Positions 31,541-45,407 of a stretch of 64,000 nucleotides of DNA are shown piece by piece; position 1 is the first letter of the stretch, and every line of letters starts with the position of its first letter. The notes under the pieces were generated by a model, which did no database searches, was not told the origin of the DNA, and saw nothing but the letters and a program-made list of their open reading frames with translations. A program made the translations under genes and the position numbers. The DNA is from Amoebidium appalachense (taxonomy: Eukaryota; Ichthyosporea): positions 5,518,001-5,582,000 of the forward strand of contig CAVNZM010000008.1 in assembly GCA_963693365.1 (NCBI GenBank). Direction: 5' to 3'.

Positions 31541-32790
31541 GTGTGAAGGCCGGCAAGACCAAGGCTATGTCCATACTAGCCGACCCCAGACTGCTTCCAG
31601 CCGAACGGAACCCCCTCAAGCTCAACAAGGGGCCTGCACAGGCAACCATCGGGGCCGTCAGAGGCAACATTCGTAGCCTGTCCCTGGCCATGGGCACCCT
31701 GCCTGCCATTACACGGCTACACCGAGATCACCCCACCGTCGTTACACAGCCCACATGCCCCCGGCGCAGCCAGCACCCTGAGACCACCACCCACCTCTGG
31801 GCCTGCCCGGCCCATGCCGGGGAGGTCCCCACCCTGACCACGGCCATCACAGCCTGCATCCACAACGTCCTGCACACTCGTCATCCAAACACCCCCACGG
31901 CACAGCACCACCATACGGCAGCCACGGTGGTAGACCAATGTGCATGGATAAACTGGATAGGAGGCAACGGTGACCAACCAGACCCCGAAGACATCAAGTG
32001 GGTCGAACGGGGATTCTGCCCACGATCGGTGGGCCCACTACTTGCAGCCACCGGCACCACCAAGACCACCACCCGGGCCATCTTAGGAAAAATCACAGTA
32101 GAGTTGCAGTCCTTTTTCTTTTCAAAAATTTGGCACCCACGGAACACAACACTCCCCCCCACCCACCCCAAAATGCAAAAACACCACCATATACCCACCA
32201 CCCGTACAAAGAAAAGTATGGCTCCCCAAAAACCCAAGACACCAACAAATACACCCCCCACACACACCCGGCCAGCCTGTTCTGAGTGCCGGAACACACA
32301 CAGACCCAGTGTGCCCTGTAAAACCCACCTTTTAGTCCACAAAAGCATCGCCACAACATACGTACAACAACACATAATGTTAGGCAGCAACCCCCCACCA
32401 CCACCACAACCACACCCCATCATCCACCCATACCCACCGTAAATACTATACACAACACTTAGGACTTCCCAATACTGTAGATCGACCAATGAGAGCCCTC
32501 GGTTAAGGTATCATTATTGCTAGGTTTTGAATGGAGGGGAGGACTGGAGCCTCCTGCCGGCGTGGCTGGGGTAGTAGCCCTGGGCAAAGTGTGTACTTAT
32601 AGTTAGAATGTGAAAGAATTGTTTAGCTTAGCTGAACTCATAGATAGCACCTTAACTAGTGTACTGTCGGTGCTGTGTGGTAGACGGTAGTTTCCCTAGA
32701 GGGCCTGAAAAGGCCCTCCGGGAACAAAACGTGATAAAATAAAATAATAAAAAATAAAAAATAAAAAATAAAAAAAATAAAAAAGTGAGT
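31541..32790 (+). mobile_element. 5'-truncated LINE 3' half (different clade), with 3' UTR and tail
   Basis: The open frame to 32442 includes RSLSLAMGTLPAITRLHRDHP and CPRRSQHPETTTHLWACP, which resembles the C-terminal C-x2-C-x8-H-x3-C region of fungal-type LINEs with the second Cys position altered. After it comes a Trp/Gly-containing segment (WVERGFCPRSVGPLL). The 3' UTR ends in GGAACAAAACGTGATAAAAT and a (TAAAAAA)n-like tail to about 32785. The reverse transcriptase part is absent: the homology starts abruptly out of a GT-rich tract. Its 3' end has a second copy at 28121-28227. Confidence 0.7.
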
Positions 32791-32797
32791 GTGTGAA

Positions 32798-32802
<5 letters not shown>

Positions 32803-32877
<75 letters not shown>

Positions 32878-32878
32878 G
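32803..32878. repeat. (GT)n microsatellite after the LINE tail
   Basis: About 75 bases of GT begin just past the A/T-rich LINE tail. Confidence 0.95.
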
Positions 32879-32879
32879 T

Positions 32880-33362
32880 GTGCATTTGTGTAAAGAAAGC
32901 GTGCAACGCCGGTCGTTGTGTACCTTGGTCCCCATGTGTGTGGGGGAGTCATGGGTGTTTTACGTGCCGACGTTGTCTGTGTTGTGCAACGTAATATTAT
33001 AAAAACACAGCGAAATTACTAAATCGAAATATTAAAAGGGCAGGACAGACGGCCAAGGGGAAGAGCACGGGTAACTTAGAAAGAAGTGAGCATGAGTTGG
33101 GTGTTCGGAGAGAATGTATCAAAAAGATTTAATTTGTACTGAATAAAAAGACTCGAGATTGATAAAGTTTCACACTCACGTACAGTACACAGTACACGGT
33201 GTCGCATGCTGTCACAAAGCAGATTGTGGAGTGCGCCCAGCCCCCCCCCCCCCCCCCCCCCCCTCCCCCCTCCCCTTTTTTCTCTCTCTCGAAGCCCTCC
33301 TTCTTCCGTATTATTTAATAGGGGGCATGTGGAGAGGGGGAAAGGGGAGGGAGGCCGCAAGT

Positions 33363-33393
<31 letters not shown>

Positions 33394-33816
33394 CCTCTGA
33401 ATAGGGACAGAAAACAAGCTAATGGCTCGGAATATGGCATATGGATGAGAAATCACCGCACAGCAAGCCAAAAGTCAAAACGGTTTGGCTGGCTTGTTTG
33501 GCACCATTTATATTAGCTGGTCATATCCACTCCTCGTAATTAAAACATTGAGGTAGGCACTTCCAATTTATGATTGGCCTTCCCCTCCCCCTCCTCCCCC
33601 TCCCCCTCCCCCTCCCCCTCCCCCACTCCCCCTCTCTCATGCTTCTCCCTCCCTCCGCCCTGCCCCTCCCTTTCCCGTCTGCCCAACCACAACCCACTAC
33701 TCACACATAGAAAGACACACCACGCGCGCGGGCACGAGCTTCCACACGGAAACCCCGTAACCACACTGCTAAGTTGAAATGTTCACTTGCCCATATTTGA
33801 ATGATTCAGGCGAAGC
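32880..33816. other. intergenic DNA, C and G runs
   Basis: Unique AT-rich DNA at 32880-33235 and 33405-33560 flanks a C run (33241-33263) and a G run (33363-33392). CCT-rich DNA occupies 33580-33680. No gene was recognised; the final bases before 33817 are the 3' flank of the cysteine-repeat gene. Confidence 0.5.
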
Positions 33817-34709
33817 TCACTCATTTGCATACGACATGCAACACTGCTTGACCGAGCACGTGTCGTTCGAATCATTCGCCATCCTACACTTTGCCTCCCC
33901 CTTCCCACCCTTCCCCTTCTTATATCCGTTGGGGCATTTGATCATGTCCCGGCATTTAAAAAGACCCCCTTTCAGTTCTTGGTCGCAACACCACGTAGGC
34001 ATACACACGTCCTCGCCTGGCATTTCAGGCACTGCCTTACACGCGCGTATCTTGTCACCGAAAACCTCGTTTCCGTAGTACTTTTTGCACTTTACGGCCG
34101 AGTCACAAAGGACATATCCTTTCTTATATCCAAAGGGAAGTTTCTCTGGTAGGTTCTGCAGCTCGTCGCAACAGATTTCGCTGTGCCAATGTCTGTCTGT
34201 CGTGGTCCGGTCTGCCTCTGTCGACAGAATTTCGCCATAGTTAGGTTTTCCTCACTGGGAAGGTACTTTTCACATATCACCCCGTGCATGCAGCTTATGG
34301 GAGCGGGTAGAATGGGCCCTTCCTGGCAACAGTTTTCGAAACTGCACAACTTTTTCCCGCCCTTTTTTCCGTCCGTGCTGCAGAGAAGTTGCGAGCCGCC
34401 CGGTGTCAGCTGGTAGTAGCCTTTGTCGACATCACAAACGCCATCACACGTGCGCACAACGGCGGGCGGTGGCCTTATGGCGTTATCACAGCACCATTCG
34501 TCGCCACAGACATTTTCCTGATTTGGTTTCGTGCGGCACGGGAAACACGTGCGAGGTTTTCTGGAATCTTCTGGATCCATGAGGTAGCGTGAGCACTTGA
34601 TTTTGGTTGTGCATTCGATGGGCGTGTTGTCTGTTGGTGTTATGGCGACATCTGCACGTGATAGGGTGGAAAATATGGCGAAAAAAGTGAGTGTAAGCAG
34701 AAACGACAT
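33817..34709 (-). CDS. secreted cysteine-repeat protein, 284 aa, two exons
   Basis: Exons 34709-34256 and 34217-33817 are separated by a 38-base GT-AG intron. Without splicing the frame would lose the cysteine pattern; with it the 855 coding bases end in TGA. Residues 1-19 (MSFLLTLTFFAIFSTLSRA) are a clear signal peptide. The mature part has five repeats of about 45-55 residues with pattern C-x(4-7)-C-x(12-18)-C-x(8-12)-C-x4-CC, e.g. VCGDEWCCDNA, LCSFENCCQEG, EICCDEL, VCMPTWCCDQE, TCSVKQCCMS; the third has lost some cysteines. Lys and Gly are abundant. No known domain is assigned. The repeats, secretion signal and CC pairs suggest a disulphide-rich extracellular or wall protein. Confidence 0.8.
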
Positions 34710-35130
34710 TGTAATGGGCCGTGGGTTAGAACTGAAGGTTTGGAGGGTAGGGAAGGGTCACGGACTAAAAAAGAAAGGAAAATTCTTCGAGGGAAGCTGT
34801 GCTGAGACACACGTTCTTGAAGCTTGTGAGATTATCACAAATAGTTTGTTTAGGCTTTGGTTTTCACTGCTAGTACGCCGGTGAAACAAGCACTACATAT
34901 CAGGGTACGTACCCTGTCAGTAATAGTGACTCTGGAGTCTGCCAGTCCGAGGGCCGCCCGTTTCGTTTTTGCCCTGAAAGCTCCGGGGCGCTTGGGTGGA
35001 ATCCGATTGACTCAAGTTCCACCCTGGACCAAATATGGCTATATTCATTTTTAGGTCACCAATCACAGATTTGCTTAGGGATAAACTAAGCCATTCGGAG
35101 CGTGCAAAGAGATGTCAAAAGTCAAGCGCC
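34710..35130. promoter_or_regulatory. intergenic region upstream of the cysteine-repeat gene
   Basis: About 420 bases of unique DNA upstream of the minus-strand start codon at 34709. It contains no long ORF, so it should hold that gene's promoter. No specific element was recognised. Confidence 0.35.
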
Positions 35131-35360
35131 AATCACATCATGTCTTGACGGATAAAATACATTCCGGAGAGATTGCAGTCAATGCAGTGGGTGCATCGAT
35201 CTCAAGTGCACGACCGTTTGTAGTCGTCATTGACTCGTCAACTGTGGTGGCATGTACACGCGCACGGACCGATTCAGTCTCACCGCAGTCAGTGGCAGGC
35301 TCACAGCTGTAGAACGGAAGACTTTCCATCTGTTGCTGCAGGCAACAGGTGGGTCCTTTG

Positions 35361-35447
35361 ATCCCCCCCCCCCCCTCCCCCCCCCCCCCCCTCCCCCCCC
35401 TCCCCCCCCCCCCCCCCCCCCCTCCCCCCCCCCCCCCCCCCCCCCCC
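35361..35447. repeat. C-run block
   Basis: About 85 bases of C broken by single T residues. Confidence 0.95.
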
Positions 35448-35567
35448 TCCGCACCCCCTCTCCCCCCTCTCCCCCTGGGTGTTCGTTCCAGGCTGGCAGC
35501 TGCATCCCCGCGCTGCCGCGCTCCGGGGCTCCCGGACCTTGGGTGGAGCATGGGTTCTTAAACTCCT

Positions 35568-37200
<1,633 letters not shown>

Positions 37201-37429
37201 AAAAAAACAAAAAAAAACAACAACATCAAGCCTTCGAAGGACTCTCAGAGCAGCCCCGGACTTCCTGCTAGCAAATCTGACTCCCATTGAATTGAGGGTG
37301 TTGTTGCCTACTAATATTTTATTGCTTGTCTGTATTGTGCTACCTGCTTGGGAGCTTTTGATAACTTGATGACAAAAGCACAACCACAGCTCCGTAGAGT
37401 GTATTGAAAAATCTATTTTTGATCATAAT

Positions 37430-37660
37430 AAAGGCTGCACTTCATGGCCTGTGCACGTGAATTTTATACAGTCAAAAGAGTATTGAAATTGAATTTGTTT
37501 GTGCCACTGATTACAGTGATTGTGTGTGTGTTTAAATTAGGTGATGGGTTGGGGATGGCGCCACTGCAGGCCGTGTAGAACGTGTACGGGGGGGGGTGGC
37601 TTCGAGGGTGGCATGTGTCTGTGTGTGATTCAGTGTGCGTTTGTGTGTGTGACTGTGCAT

Positions 37661-37700
<40 letters not shown>

Positions 37701-38012
37701 AGTGTGTGTGTGTTGGTGTGTATGTGTGGTGGGTGTGGGGGTCCCGAGGGGAGGGGGGGGTGGGGGGGGGGGGTGGTGGAGGAGAGGAGGGAAGGGGGGG
37801 GGGGGGGGGGGGGGGATTTGCGCTTGAAATTGAAGAGCACGACTTCGACTCTAAAACCTTTTTCGGTGTGTGTGGGCTAAGGAGGGGGCGGCGGGGGGGG
37901 GAGGGGGGGAGGGGGGGGGGGAGAGGGGGGGGGGGGAGAGAGAGAGAGTGAGTGAGTGAAGGGGAAGCAGGGGGATAGGGAAGCAGTAAGGCCTGAGTGG
38001 AGGCAAGGGATC

Positions 38013-38047
<35 letters not shown>

Positions 38048-38850
38048 CCCGCTGGGGAAGAAAGAAACAAATCTCTGCTGCGCTCATGTTTTGTCCCGTG
38101 TTAACGATCTTCATCAACAGCTTACATACCGGGCCACGCACAAAAAATAAAAACTTTGGGGGGGAAAAGAAAGAAAGAAAGAAAAAAAGAAAGAGAGAGA
38201 GAGAGAGAACCAATCTGCAAATGCAAGAAATCGGAAAGCCCACCCATCACCCACTGGCCGGGGGGTGGATGGGTGGTGGCCATGCATATGCATGGTGGTG
38301 GTGGTGACCAAAACTGCGTTTACGGTACACCCTATAAAATACCCTCCAGTTTTCAAAAATACTTTTCAACTTCTTTTGCATGGTACGGTACATTTTCGAC
38401 CATGGTAGATGGATGGTGTGCATGGTATGGATGCTTCATAGAAAAATGTCCGGAAATACCGTCCAGCCTGTAGGAAACTACAAGATTTTTAATAAAAAAA
38501 TACCATCCAAATTTCGTGAATTTTAGGCCCTACCATGATGGTGGTGGCGGTGTCTGAGAGGGGGGCAAGGGGAGGTCACATAAGGACTCGACGGAAACAG
38601 TCCCTTTTACCGTTAAATGCACGTTAAATGCACAAAAAATATGCACATAGACGGATGCTATGACACACAGGGGCTAAAATGATTAATGTTTTTTCGTGAA
38701 TGCGGCAATACCATCCACCTGTGATCGGTGCGGGATATGTATTTTTACCTTTCGCGGAAGTGCATGGTCTGGCTCGGACGTCACTTCATCGGTACTGGAG
38801 TAGGTGGGTGGTTCGGGTGTCACAGTGTGTGTGTGTGGGTGTGTGTGTGT

Positions 38851-38899
<49 letters not shown>

Positions 38900-39299
38900 G
38901 GGGAGAGAGAGAGAGAGAGAGAGAACGAGAGAGAGAGAAAGAGAGAAGGGAAGGTGGGGGGGGAGGGAGAATGGGAGAGAGGGAAAGTGAGGAGGGGGGG
39001 GGGGGGGGGGGGGAGGGGGGTTGGAGGGGGAGATGCCATTTGAAGCGTATTTGGCCATTGGGGGGGGGGGGGGGGGGGGAATGATGGTCCCAATACAATT
39101 GGGCAGATATCATCGAAGCATTGTATGTATCTGTACATTCTACATGTTAGGCAAAATAATGCGGTACATTCTTTTTATCTACAGGCCGTGTTCCTCAAAG
39201 ACACCTGGAGAAAATGTGTGTGGGTGTGTGTATTTGTACATTTGCGCACACTAGGTGTGTGTGCACAGGAGTGTGTGTGTGTTTCGACAGCGCGCGCGC

Positions 39300-39375
<76 letters not shown>

Positions 39376-39562
39376 ACGTGTGTATGTGCGTGCACAAGGG
39401 CATGTGTAGGCGTGAGCACATCCTAGAACGTCCCACGATGTACATCCACATGCGCCTACACACGTCCCAGTAGAGGGGATCCAATAAAATACGGGAACTT
39501 ACTATAATTACACTCGGTGCAACTAGATAGAGCATGGTACTTGCACCTCATATCACATCTAT
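37430..39562. other. intergenic DNA with G/C runs and isolated possible exons
   Basis: GT repeats (37660-37700), G-rich runs (37750-37815, 38018-38046, 38850-38898 and 39060-39079), a GA tract and GT array (39314-39374). Unique DNA at 38240-38840 has no long ORF. A minus-strand segment at about 38745-38815 (PEPPTYSSTDEVTSEPDHALPRK, then GTAAAA) and a plus-strand one at 39185-39215 (after TTTTTATCTACAG, AVFLKDTWRK) look exon-like but could not be joined to anything. Confidence 0.4.
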
Positions 39563-41989
39563 TTACACCGGATTCTTCGCTTTCTTATACGCAGATATTG
39601 CCTCTACGGACTTCTGTAGGATTCCAGCATTGTCCGCTTCTCCCACTACCCCCATTGGAACCCCCTCAAATTTCTGCGTGGGGTCTGAAAATGCGGCTAT
39701 ACTCTGGCCACTAACCCCGGGGTAGTTGGGGTTTCCTAGATCGCAACTATACGCCATAACAGTTTCAAACTGAATCGGCGCGCTAGAATTACACACCCTA
39801 AACCCGTGGTTTTTACCCGTTTTTTTGTTGGGATCGGTCTCCTGATCTACGTCGTGCCTTAATCCCAAATTGTGCCCCAACTCATGGAAGGAAGTATCGC
39901 CGTCCAAACAATCAACGTCTATAGTAGAATACGCCCAGTTAGCCACATACCGAGAGTAGTTTCCGATCACCCCGACCCCGCACGCCCCCTTCGGCTCCGG
40001 TTCAAGCATGATCAACTGAACGTAATCGGCGCGATGGAGATCCCGAATTTTCGAGACGTTTGCGAACACGCCCTGGTTTTTGCGCAACTGTACCTGCACG
40101 GCGTTTATGTGCGTTCCGTTTTCGATGAAATTTATTTGCTCCAAGTGCACCTGACGAAACGCCGCCGGTACTTTCGCGTCCTTTAACGCTTTGTTTCCGC
40201 GTGAAACCGCGTCCCTAATCGTTGCGTTTAGAGAAGATACGCTCCCAGCGCGAGCCAGAGCAGCGGGCGTGTACAGAAACATAACATCGATTATGAAATT
40301 CCCGTTTGCGCCCAGCGTCGCGTTGCTATTCGTGGCATTGCTCGTAGAGTTTTGGGCGGTTGGGTTGGTGGTGTTGGTTTGCCCCTGCTTGCTCTCCGTC
40401 TGCGACCGTGCGTTTTCCGTTTTTTCGCCTACGAATTCACGGGATTTTGAAGCTGGCACACTCTCTGGATCCGTATTTCCACTTTCTACTTCCGTATTTT
40501 CGTCGTCTTCTGCCTCCAGATCCTCCCAATCCTCGCTATCGTCTGTTTGGTTTGCTACGGTTTTCCTCGCGGATTTCATCGTAACCGTCATCGTGTCGTT
40601 TTCCGAGTTTCCGGTAATGAGGAGTAGCACGTTCTGCATTTTCCGGAAAAACTGAATCCGTATATACAAACTTCCGTCCTGGTCCTTCGTGATGGTCACG
40701 GTTTGGTAGGTGTGCCCATCTACATGCCCATTCCAAACGAGCCCATCATCGGGTGAATCAACATCGTCTTTCACAGCCACCACGCTGAAAACACCGGGAA
40801 TTACCTCCAAATAAACCTTAGGCTGTGGGGCGTCATCGTCATCGCTCGTCGAATTTCCGGAAAAAAGTTCGTCCAAAGCTGTGCGGTTCAAGAGCAAAGA
40901 TCCCAACCGGTGACGTCCTTCGGTTAACCTCCCGTCCGCAGAAACCGTCGCATTTTCGTCTTCAAAGTCATCGTCCCAGCTAAGAATTTCTCCCGGATTC
41001 CTCTTGCCACCCGCCACACTCCCATTGTTTTCGCTAATGTCAGTTCCCGTCTGGGCGTTTTCCCTTTCCAACCCTTTGTTTTCCGTTTCATCGTCGTTCT
41101 TGCTCCCTCCCTCTCCTGACCGCCCCTCGTAACCCTCCCTCTCGTCTTCCTCGGCGTCCCAACCCCATTCACTCCGCGCTCTTCCAAACTCAACATCGTC
41201 CGAATCTCGCCATTCTCCTTCGGAGACTTCGAAGTCACGGGGCTCGCCACCATAAATCCTCTGTCCGTTTTTACTTTCCGGCCTTCCGTAATATCCCTCC
41301 TCCTCCTCTTCCTCCTCATCGTCCAAAAACCCTTCTTCGCCTTCAGAATCTCCCCCTACATCACCAAATACCATGTCCTCAAACTGTTCCCTATCTTCGT
41401 TTTCCCATTCCATTTTCCGGTATTTTGCACCATCATAGGCCCGGGCTGCTAGATAGCTGGCGCGATCCCATTGAGCGCCTCTTCCCTTCCTCTCGTGGGT
41501 TCTCTCCCTTGTGGTTTGTGTCGTTTGTGTGGTTTGTGTCTCGCGCAAAAGCAGATTGAGACAGTACTCATTCTCATCACACGTCATGTTAGATAGCTCC
41601 CCACTCATAACAAGAGCCAATGCTACTGCATTCAGGCTGTTATTATTTTGGCTCGCCCTGGTTTCGGAGGATGCTGTCTTAGAAGAAAAAAGGGAGTCAT
41701 CGTCTTTGTGTGTATTTTCATGTTCAAGGACCACTTGTCGTTCAGGTTGTAGGGTTTGTTCTTCATCTTCAAGCGCTGGTGTTGGTATGTTGTGTGGATG
41801 TGTTCTGTGGTGGTGGTGTGCGTGTGCGTGTGTATTACGTTGGTGTGTGCTGTGTGTGCGGTGGTGGGTGGGTGGGTGGTGTGGCGCAGCGTGGGTGCTT
41901 GCAATGAAACACAAAGCGAGAATGAGAAGGGTCACCGTGGCTGCGATGGGTGAAATACCCCGCAGTCCGCATTTTGACCGAATCCTCAT
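39563..41989 (-). CDS. secreted metzincin metalloprotease (M12B/reprolysin-like), 808 aa, intronless
   Basis: The start is taken at the ATG at 41989 because it leads straight into a hydrophobic signal segment (IAATVTLLILALCFIAS) ending in A-x-A; an upstream in-frame start at 42067 would bury it. Residues about 35-560 are a His-rich, then strongly acidic, Ser/Asn/Glu-rich prodomain. The catalytic domain (about 564-808) opens with IIDVMFLYTPAALARAG, typical of M12B-like zinc peptidases. It has the zinc motif HELGHNLGLRHD (702-713), with three His ligands and the catalytic Glu, and a Met-turn VMAYSC (745). Several N-glycosylation sequons occur. It lacks introns, unlike its neighbours. It probably cleaves extracellular or host proteins (inference). 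A hAT element ends 136 bases upstream. Confidence 0.9.
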   Translation of the reverse strand: MRIRSKCGLRGISPIAATVTLLILALCFIASTHAAPHHPPTHHRTHSTHQRNTHAHAHHHHRTHPHNIPTPALEDEEQTLQPERQVVLEHENTHKDDDSLFSSKTASSETRASQNNNSLNAVALALVMSGELSNMTCDENEYCLNLLLRETQTTQTTQTTRERTHERKGRGAQWDRASYLAARAYDGAKYRKMEWENEDREQFEDMVFGDVGGDSEGEEGFLDDEEEEEEEGYYGRPESKNGQRIYGGEPRDFEVSEGEWRDSDDVEFGRARSEWGWDAEEDEREGYEGRSGEGGSKNDDETENKGLERENAQTGTDISENNGSVAGGKRNPGEILSWDDDFEDENATVSADGRLTEGRHRLGSLLLNRTALDELFSGNSTSDDDDAPQPKVYLEVIPGVFSVVAVKDDVDSPDDGLVWNGHVDGHTYQTVTITKDQDGSLYIRIQFFRKMQNVLLLITGNSENDTMTVTMKSARKTVANQTDDSEDWEDLEAEDDENTEVESGNTDPESVPASKSREFVGEKTENARSQTESKQGQTNTTNPTAQNSTSNATNSNATLGANGNFIIDVMFLYTPAALARAGSVSSLNATIRDAVSRGNKALKDAKVPAAFRQVHLEQINFIENGTHINAVQVQLRKNQGVFANVSKIRDLHRADYVQLIMLEPEPKGACGVGVIGNYSRYVANWAYSTIDVDCLDGDTSFHELGHNLGLRHDVDQETDPNKKTGKNHGFRVCNSSAPIQFETVMAYSCDLGNPNYPGVSGQSIAAFSDPTQKFEGVPMGVVGEADNAGILQKSVEAISAYKKAKNPV

Positions 41990-42116
41990 TTTTAGAACAT
42001 GTGTATGTCTATTTCGACGAGCGCCAAAGCAAACCTGACTATTACACTGCAAAAGCACAAACAACAAGAAGAAGAGTGATGTTTTGTTTGTTTTGATTCA
42101 CGTGTTCGTCTGTTTT

Positions 42117-42124
42117 GTTTCAGC
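42117..42124 (+). repeat. 8-bp target-site duplication (left), hAT copy B
   Basis: GTTTCAGC here is repeated at 45408-45415 directly after the CGAACCCTG terminus. Confidence 0.7.
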
Positions 42125-42205
42125 CGTTACCAAAAAAATCGGAATTTCCGATATTTGAAAACACGGTTCCGAAAATCGTCCCGGCCGAATCGGAACGCCC
42201 GAGAG

Positions 42206-42240
<35 letters not shown>

Positions 42241-42246
42241 CCCCCC

Positions 42247-42280
<34 letters not shown>

Positions 42281-43172
42281 CCCCCCCTCCCCCCCCCCCC
42301 CCCCCCGCCCCCGGGGGGGGAAGCTTCTCATGACTTCGCAGGTCTCATCATACACGGGGCATACACCACCCACACAAGCTGCACACGTACGTACGTGTCC
42401 TCCTGTCCCTACTAGAATGTTCAATGGCAGACCCTGACTACAGCGCCAGCCTAGCACATGTACATGTTGTCACACCAAACACTTTTATGCACACACCCAC
42501 GCGCGCACACACACACACACAGACAGACACACACACACACATTCACACACACACAGCCGTGACACCACATATGCATCATAGCCATGCATATGCATGGCCA
42601 CATGAAATACAAATGCGCATATATGCCTGCGCATGTATATATAGGCCGGCCTCCACTTCAAAACTTCCCCTCCCAGAAATCGAACCCTATTCCCCCCTCC
42701 TCCGCTGCCCACCGTTCCCTCCACCAGTGCTGCCCCTCCTTCTCCCCCCCACCGCCGCTCCGGCCCTCATCCCCCCCCCCCTCCCCCCCCCCCCCCCCCC
42801 TCAGGCGGACCCCTCCCCCCCCCCACTATTCCTGCCCCCCCCCCCCCCCCCCCCCCTTCCCCCCCGGAAGGCCTAAACATGGAATGGATCTAGATGCTCA
42901 GAGTCTACGGCCACCAGGTGCAGGTGCCACGTGTATCACGATCAGTGGCACGCGTCTTAAATGGCAGGCAATACACACACTGTGCACCACTGTGTTCCGT
43001 TCAAAGACACACCGTGGCACATACATACACAGCCGTGACACCACACGTGACCTAGGCTAGTACACGTACACAGGCACATACTACTCTCAGATCATGATAA
43101 CTGTATTACAAACGTGCACATGCATCCACCCTGTACAATCACATGCTATGCACCCACCCACACACACGCACA

Positions 43173-43213
<41 letters not shown>

Positions 43214-43746
43214 ACACTGCACACACACACCATGTACACGGCGCACGCACACACACCCCGTGGCACGCGCACACACACACACAAACACACACACACACAC
43301 AAGAAACCGTTGGTACAAACACCCACACCCACACTGGCATGTACACACACATACACAGACACACACATCATGTGTACACCCTGCATACATACACACCACA
43401 CTGCACACACTACAACACACATACATACACACACTGTACATATATACACACACACCATAACCGTTGACACAAAACACACACACACATGCACACAATGTCA
43501 TGCACACACACACACACAAACACACACACATACACACACACACACGTGCACATGTGCACACCATGCACACAACATAGACACACACGGCGATTACCGCTGA
43601 CACAAATACACACACCCACACCTGTACACATACACACAGACACACACACCGTGCATACATACCCACCACACACACACACACACACAATTGCAAAGAAAAA
43701 TACTCACACACACACAAACACAAACACAACCACCCAACGTGATTTT

Positions 43747-43777
<31 letters not shown>

Positions 43778-43846
43778 AGATCTCCCCCCCCCCAAACATT
43801 CGATTTCTGCCTGAGCTTCCCATGTTGCTGCCTCAACTCACTCACT

Positions 43847-43877
<31 letters not shown>

Positions 43878-45407
43878 CCCCCCCCTCCCTCCCTCCCCTC
43901 CCCTCCCCCAGAATTTTTAAATAAAAACAAGGGACACTACTTGACGGTTACTAGGTGCTGGTGTGTTGTCAGAGATCCAATTTATTTGAAAGGGTTGGCA
44001 ATATACACATTGTGCACCCTGTTCCAGTCAAAAGCCAGGAAATCTGCCAGAGCCTTCTTTGGGGCTGCTGCCTCGGCCACCTGGGCCTTTTCCAGCTGCT
44101 CCTTGGCCCATTCTACAGTCAACCCTTTCAGTTTGCCCTCTTTAACATATTTCTTAGCCATTTCTTTCTGAAACTTAAGCTCAGCTTTCACGTGCTTCAC
44201 ATCTGCCTCTATATCCGGCCCATTCATGTCTGTCATGAGCTGATTGTGCACTGTCTGTGTTGTCATACGTGCTTTGAAAGAAGTCTTAATGATATTCACA
44301 CCAGAGAAGCCACGTTCACTTGTTGCATTACTAATTGGGATTATTCTCACAATGTCAACCAACTCAAGTACAGCAGCACGATATGATTGCCGGCAAAGTT
44401 TCTATCTTACAGAGATCGGCCCATGCCTCGTTCAGATACCTATATTCAACAGGTACATCATTTTACTTTAACCTCAAGGAGATGCCGGTGCTCAAAGATA
44501 ATTTGTTTGGCACGTGGCCACTGATCTATCACATCTTCGGCGGCAAGTGGGGGTATATGATTCGTTCCGCCCACTGTTTTAACAGACCCATAGAACTCAG
44601 CGAGCACTCTAATCTTGTCGTCTCCGTATGCTTCGAGACTGCTTTTGGTAATGGGGAACTTCGATGGAACAAACACGTCCATAGCCTCAGTGCACTCGTC
44701 CGAGGGGAATCGGCTTTGCAAGTTATCAATGAGTGCTTGCACGTATTTGTACATGTGATCCGAGACAACCGAGTAAACATCCTGCATCGTTTGCACGGGA
44801 GGTATGTGAATCGGGTGTTCTTTCTACACTACTTTGTTTTGGCAAATGGTAGCCTTGCAAAACGTCATAAGGTTGGCACCCCCCTCCGTTCCGTATGTGG
44901 TATTGCGACCAAAATACTGTTCTTCGAGCTTCAAATAAAAGAAAATGCGTGCACGTGCACTGGGAAGAAATAAGGCCACGGACATGGTGACACACACAGG
45001 AACTAGATACATATGCACACATATTATATATCCTCATATACACTGGCACTGCCGCACATATGTGTAAGAGGACGTGACCGTACGTATATACGTAGACAAA
45101 GTGTATATATATATCATATGATTGTGCATTAATGGACTTCATATTTCCCTGTTATTCCTTCAAAGCTTCAACTGCCAACACCAGGAAGGCCTCTAATTGT
45201 ACACTAATAACCACAGGGGTTTTTGAGTATGCATTATAATTGCATCTAGATGCAATATAGGCACAAATAAGCATGCCCTAGTTTACTGATGCGTGACAAT
45301 ACGATTTTTGGTGGGCCTGCTCCGAAGGAGCATTCCGATTTTCAAAGAGGTTTTCCGAAACGGGATTTCGACTTCCGTTAATGGGCTCCACCGTCCTTCG
45401 AACCCTG
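42125..45407. mobile_element. hAT-type DNA transposon, copy B (decayed, 3.3 kb)
   Basis: The element is flanked by GTTTCAGC direct repeats. The right end reads CCGTCCTTCGAACCCTG, the complement of the CAGGGTTCGAAGGACGG left end of copy A. The left end starts CGTTACCAAAAAAATCGG, matching copy A's right end (CAGGGTTCGCAGTTACGA) except that about 10 terminal bases are missing. Left-end and middle blocks (42125-42205 and 42458-43345) match copy A in reverse. Unlike copy A it contains a transposase remnant (43982-45018, minus). The truncated terminus and frameshifted transposase mean it is not autonomous now. C runs (42207-42306, 42770-42860 and 43751-43774) and CA arrays have expanded inside it. 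Confidence 0.8.
43982..45018 (-). pseudogene. hAT transposase remnant (C-terminal dimerisation domain)
   Basis: The frame 44362-43982 begins VDIVRIIPISNATSERGFS followed by IIKTSFKARMT and HNQLMT, the typical hAT C-terminal dimerisation region (S-N-A-x-x-E-R-x-F-S). Upstream, 44796-44458 (another frame) has EDVIDQWPRAKQIIFEH, and the piece between them reads EYRYLNEAWADLCKIETL in a third frame. A further piece up to 45018 (KLEEQYFGRNTTYG) may belong. At least two frameshifts and a stop separate the parts, so it is a pseudogene. The N-terminal DDE region was not recognised. Confidence 0.75.

Noticed and set aside
42067-42067. Upstream start codon for the metalloprotease
   Set aside because: Would place 26 residues before an otherwise typical signal peptide; the start at 41989 is preferred.
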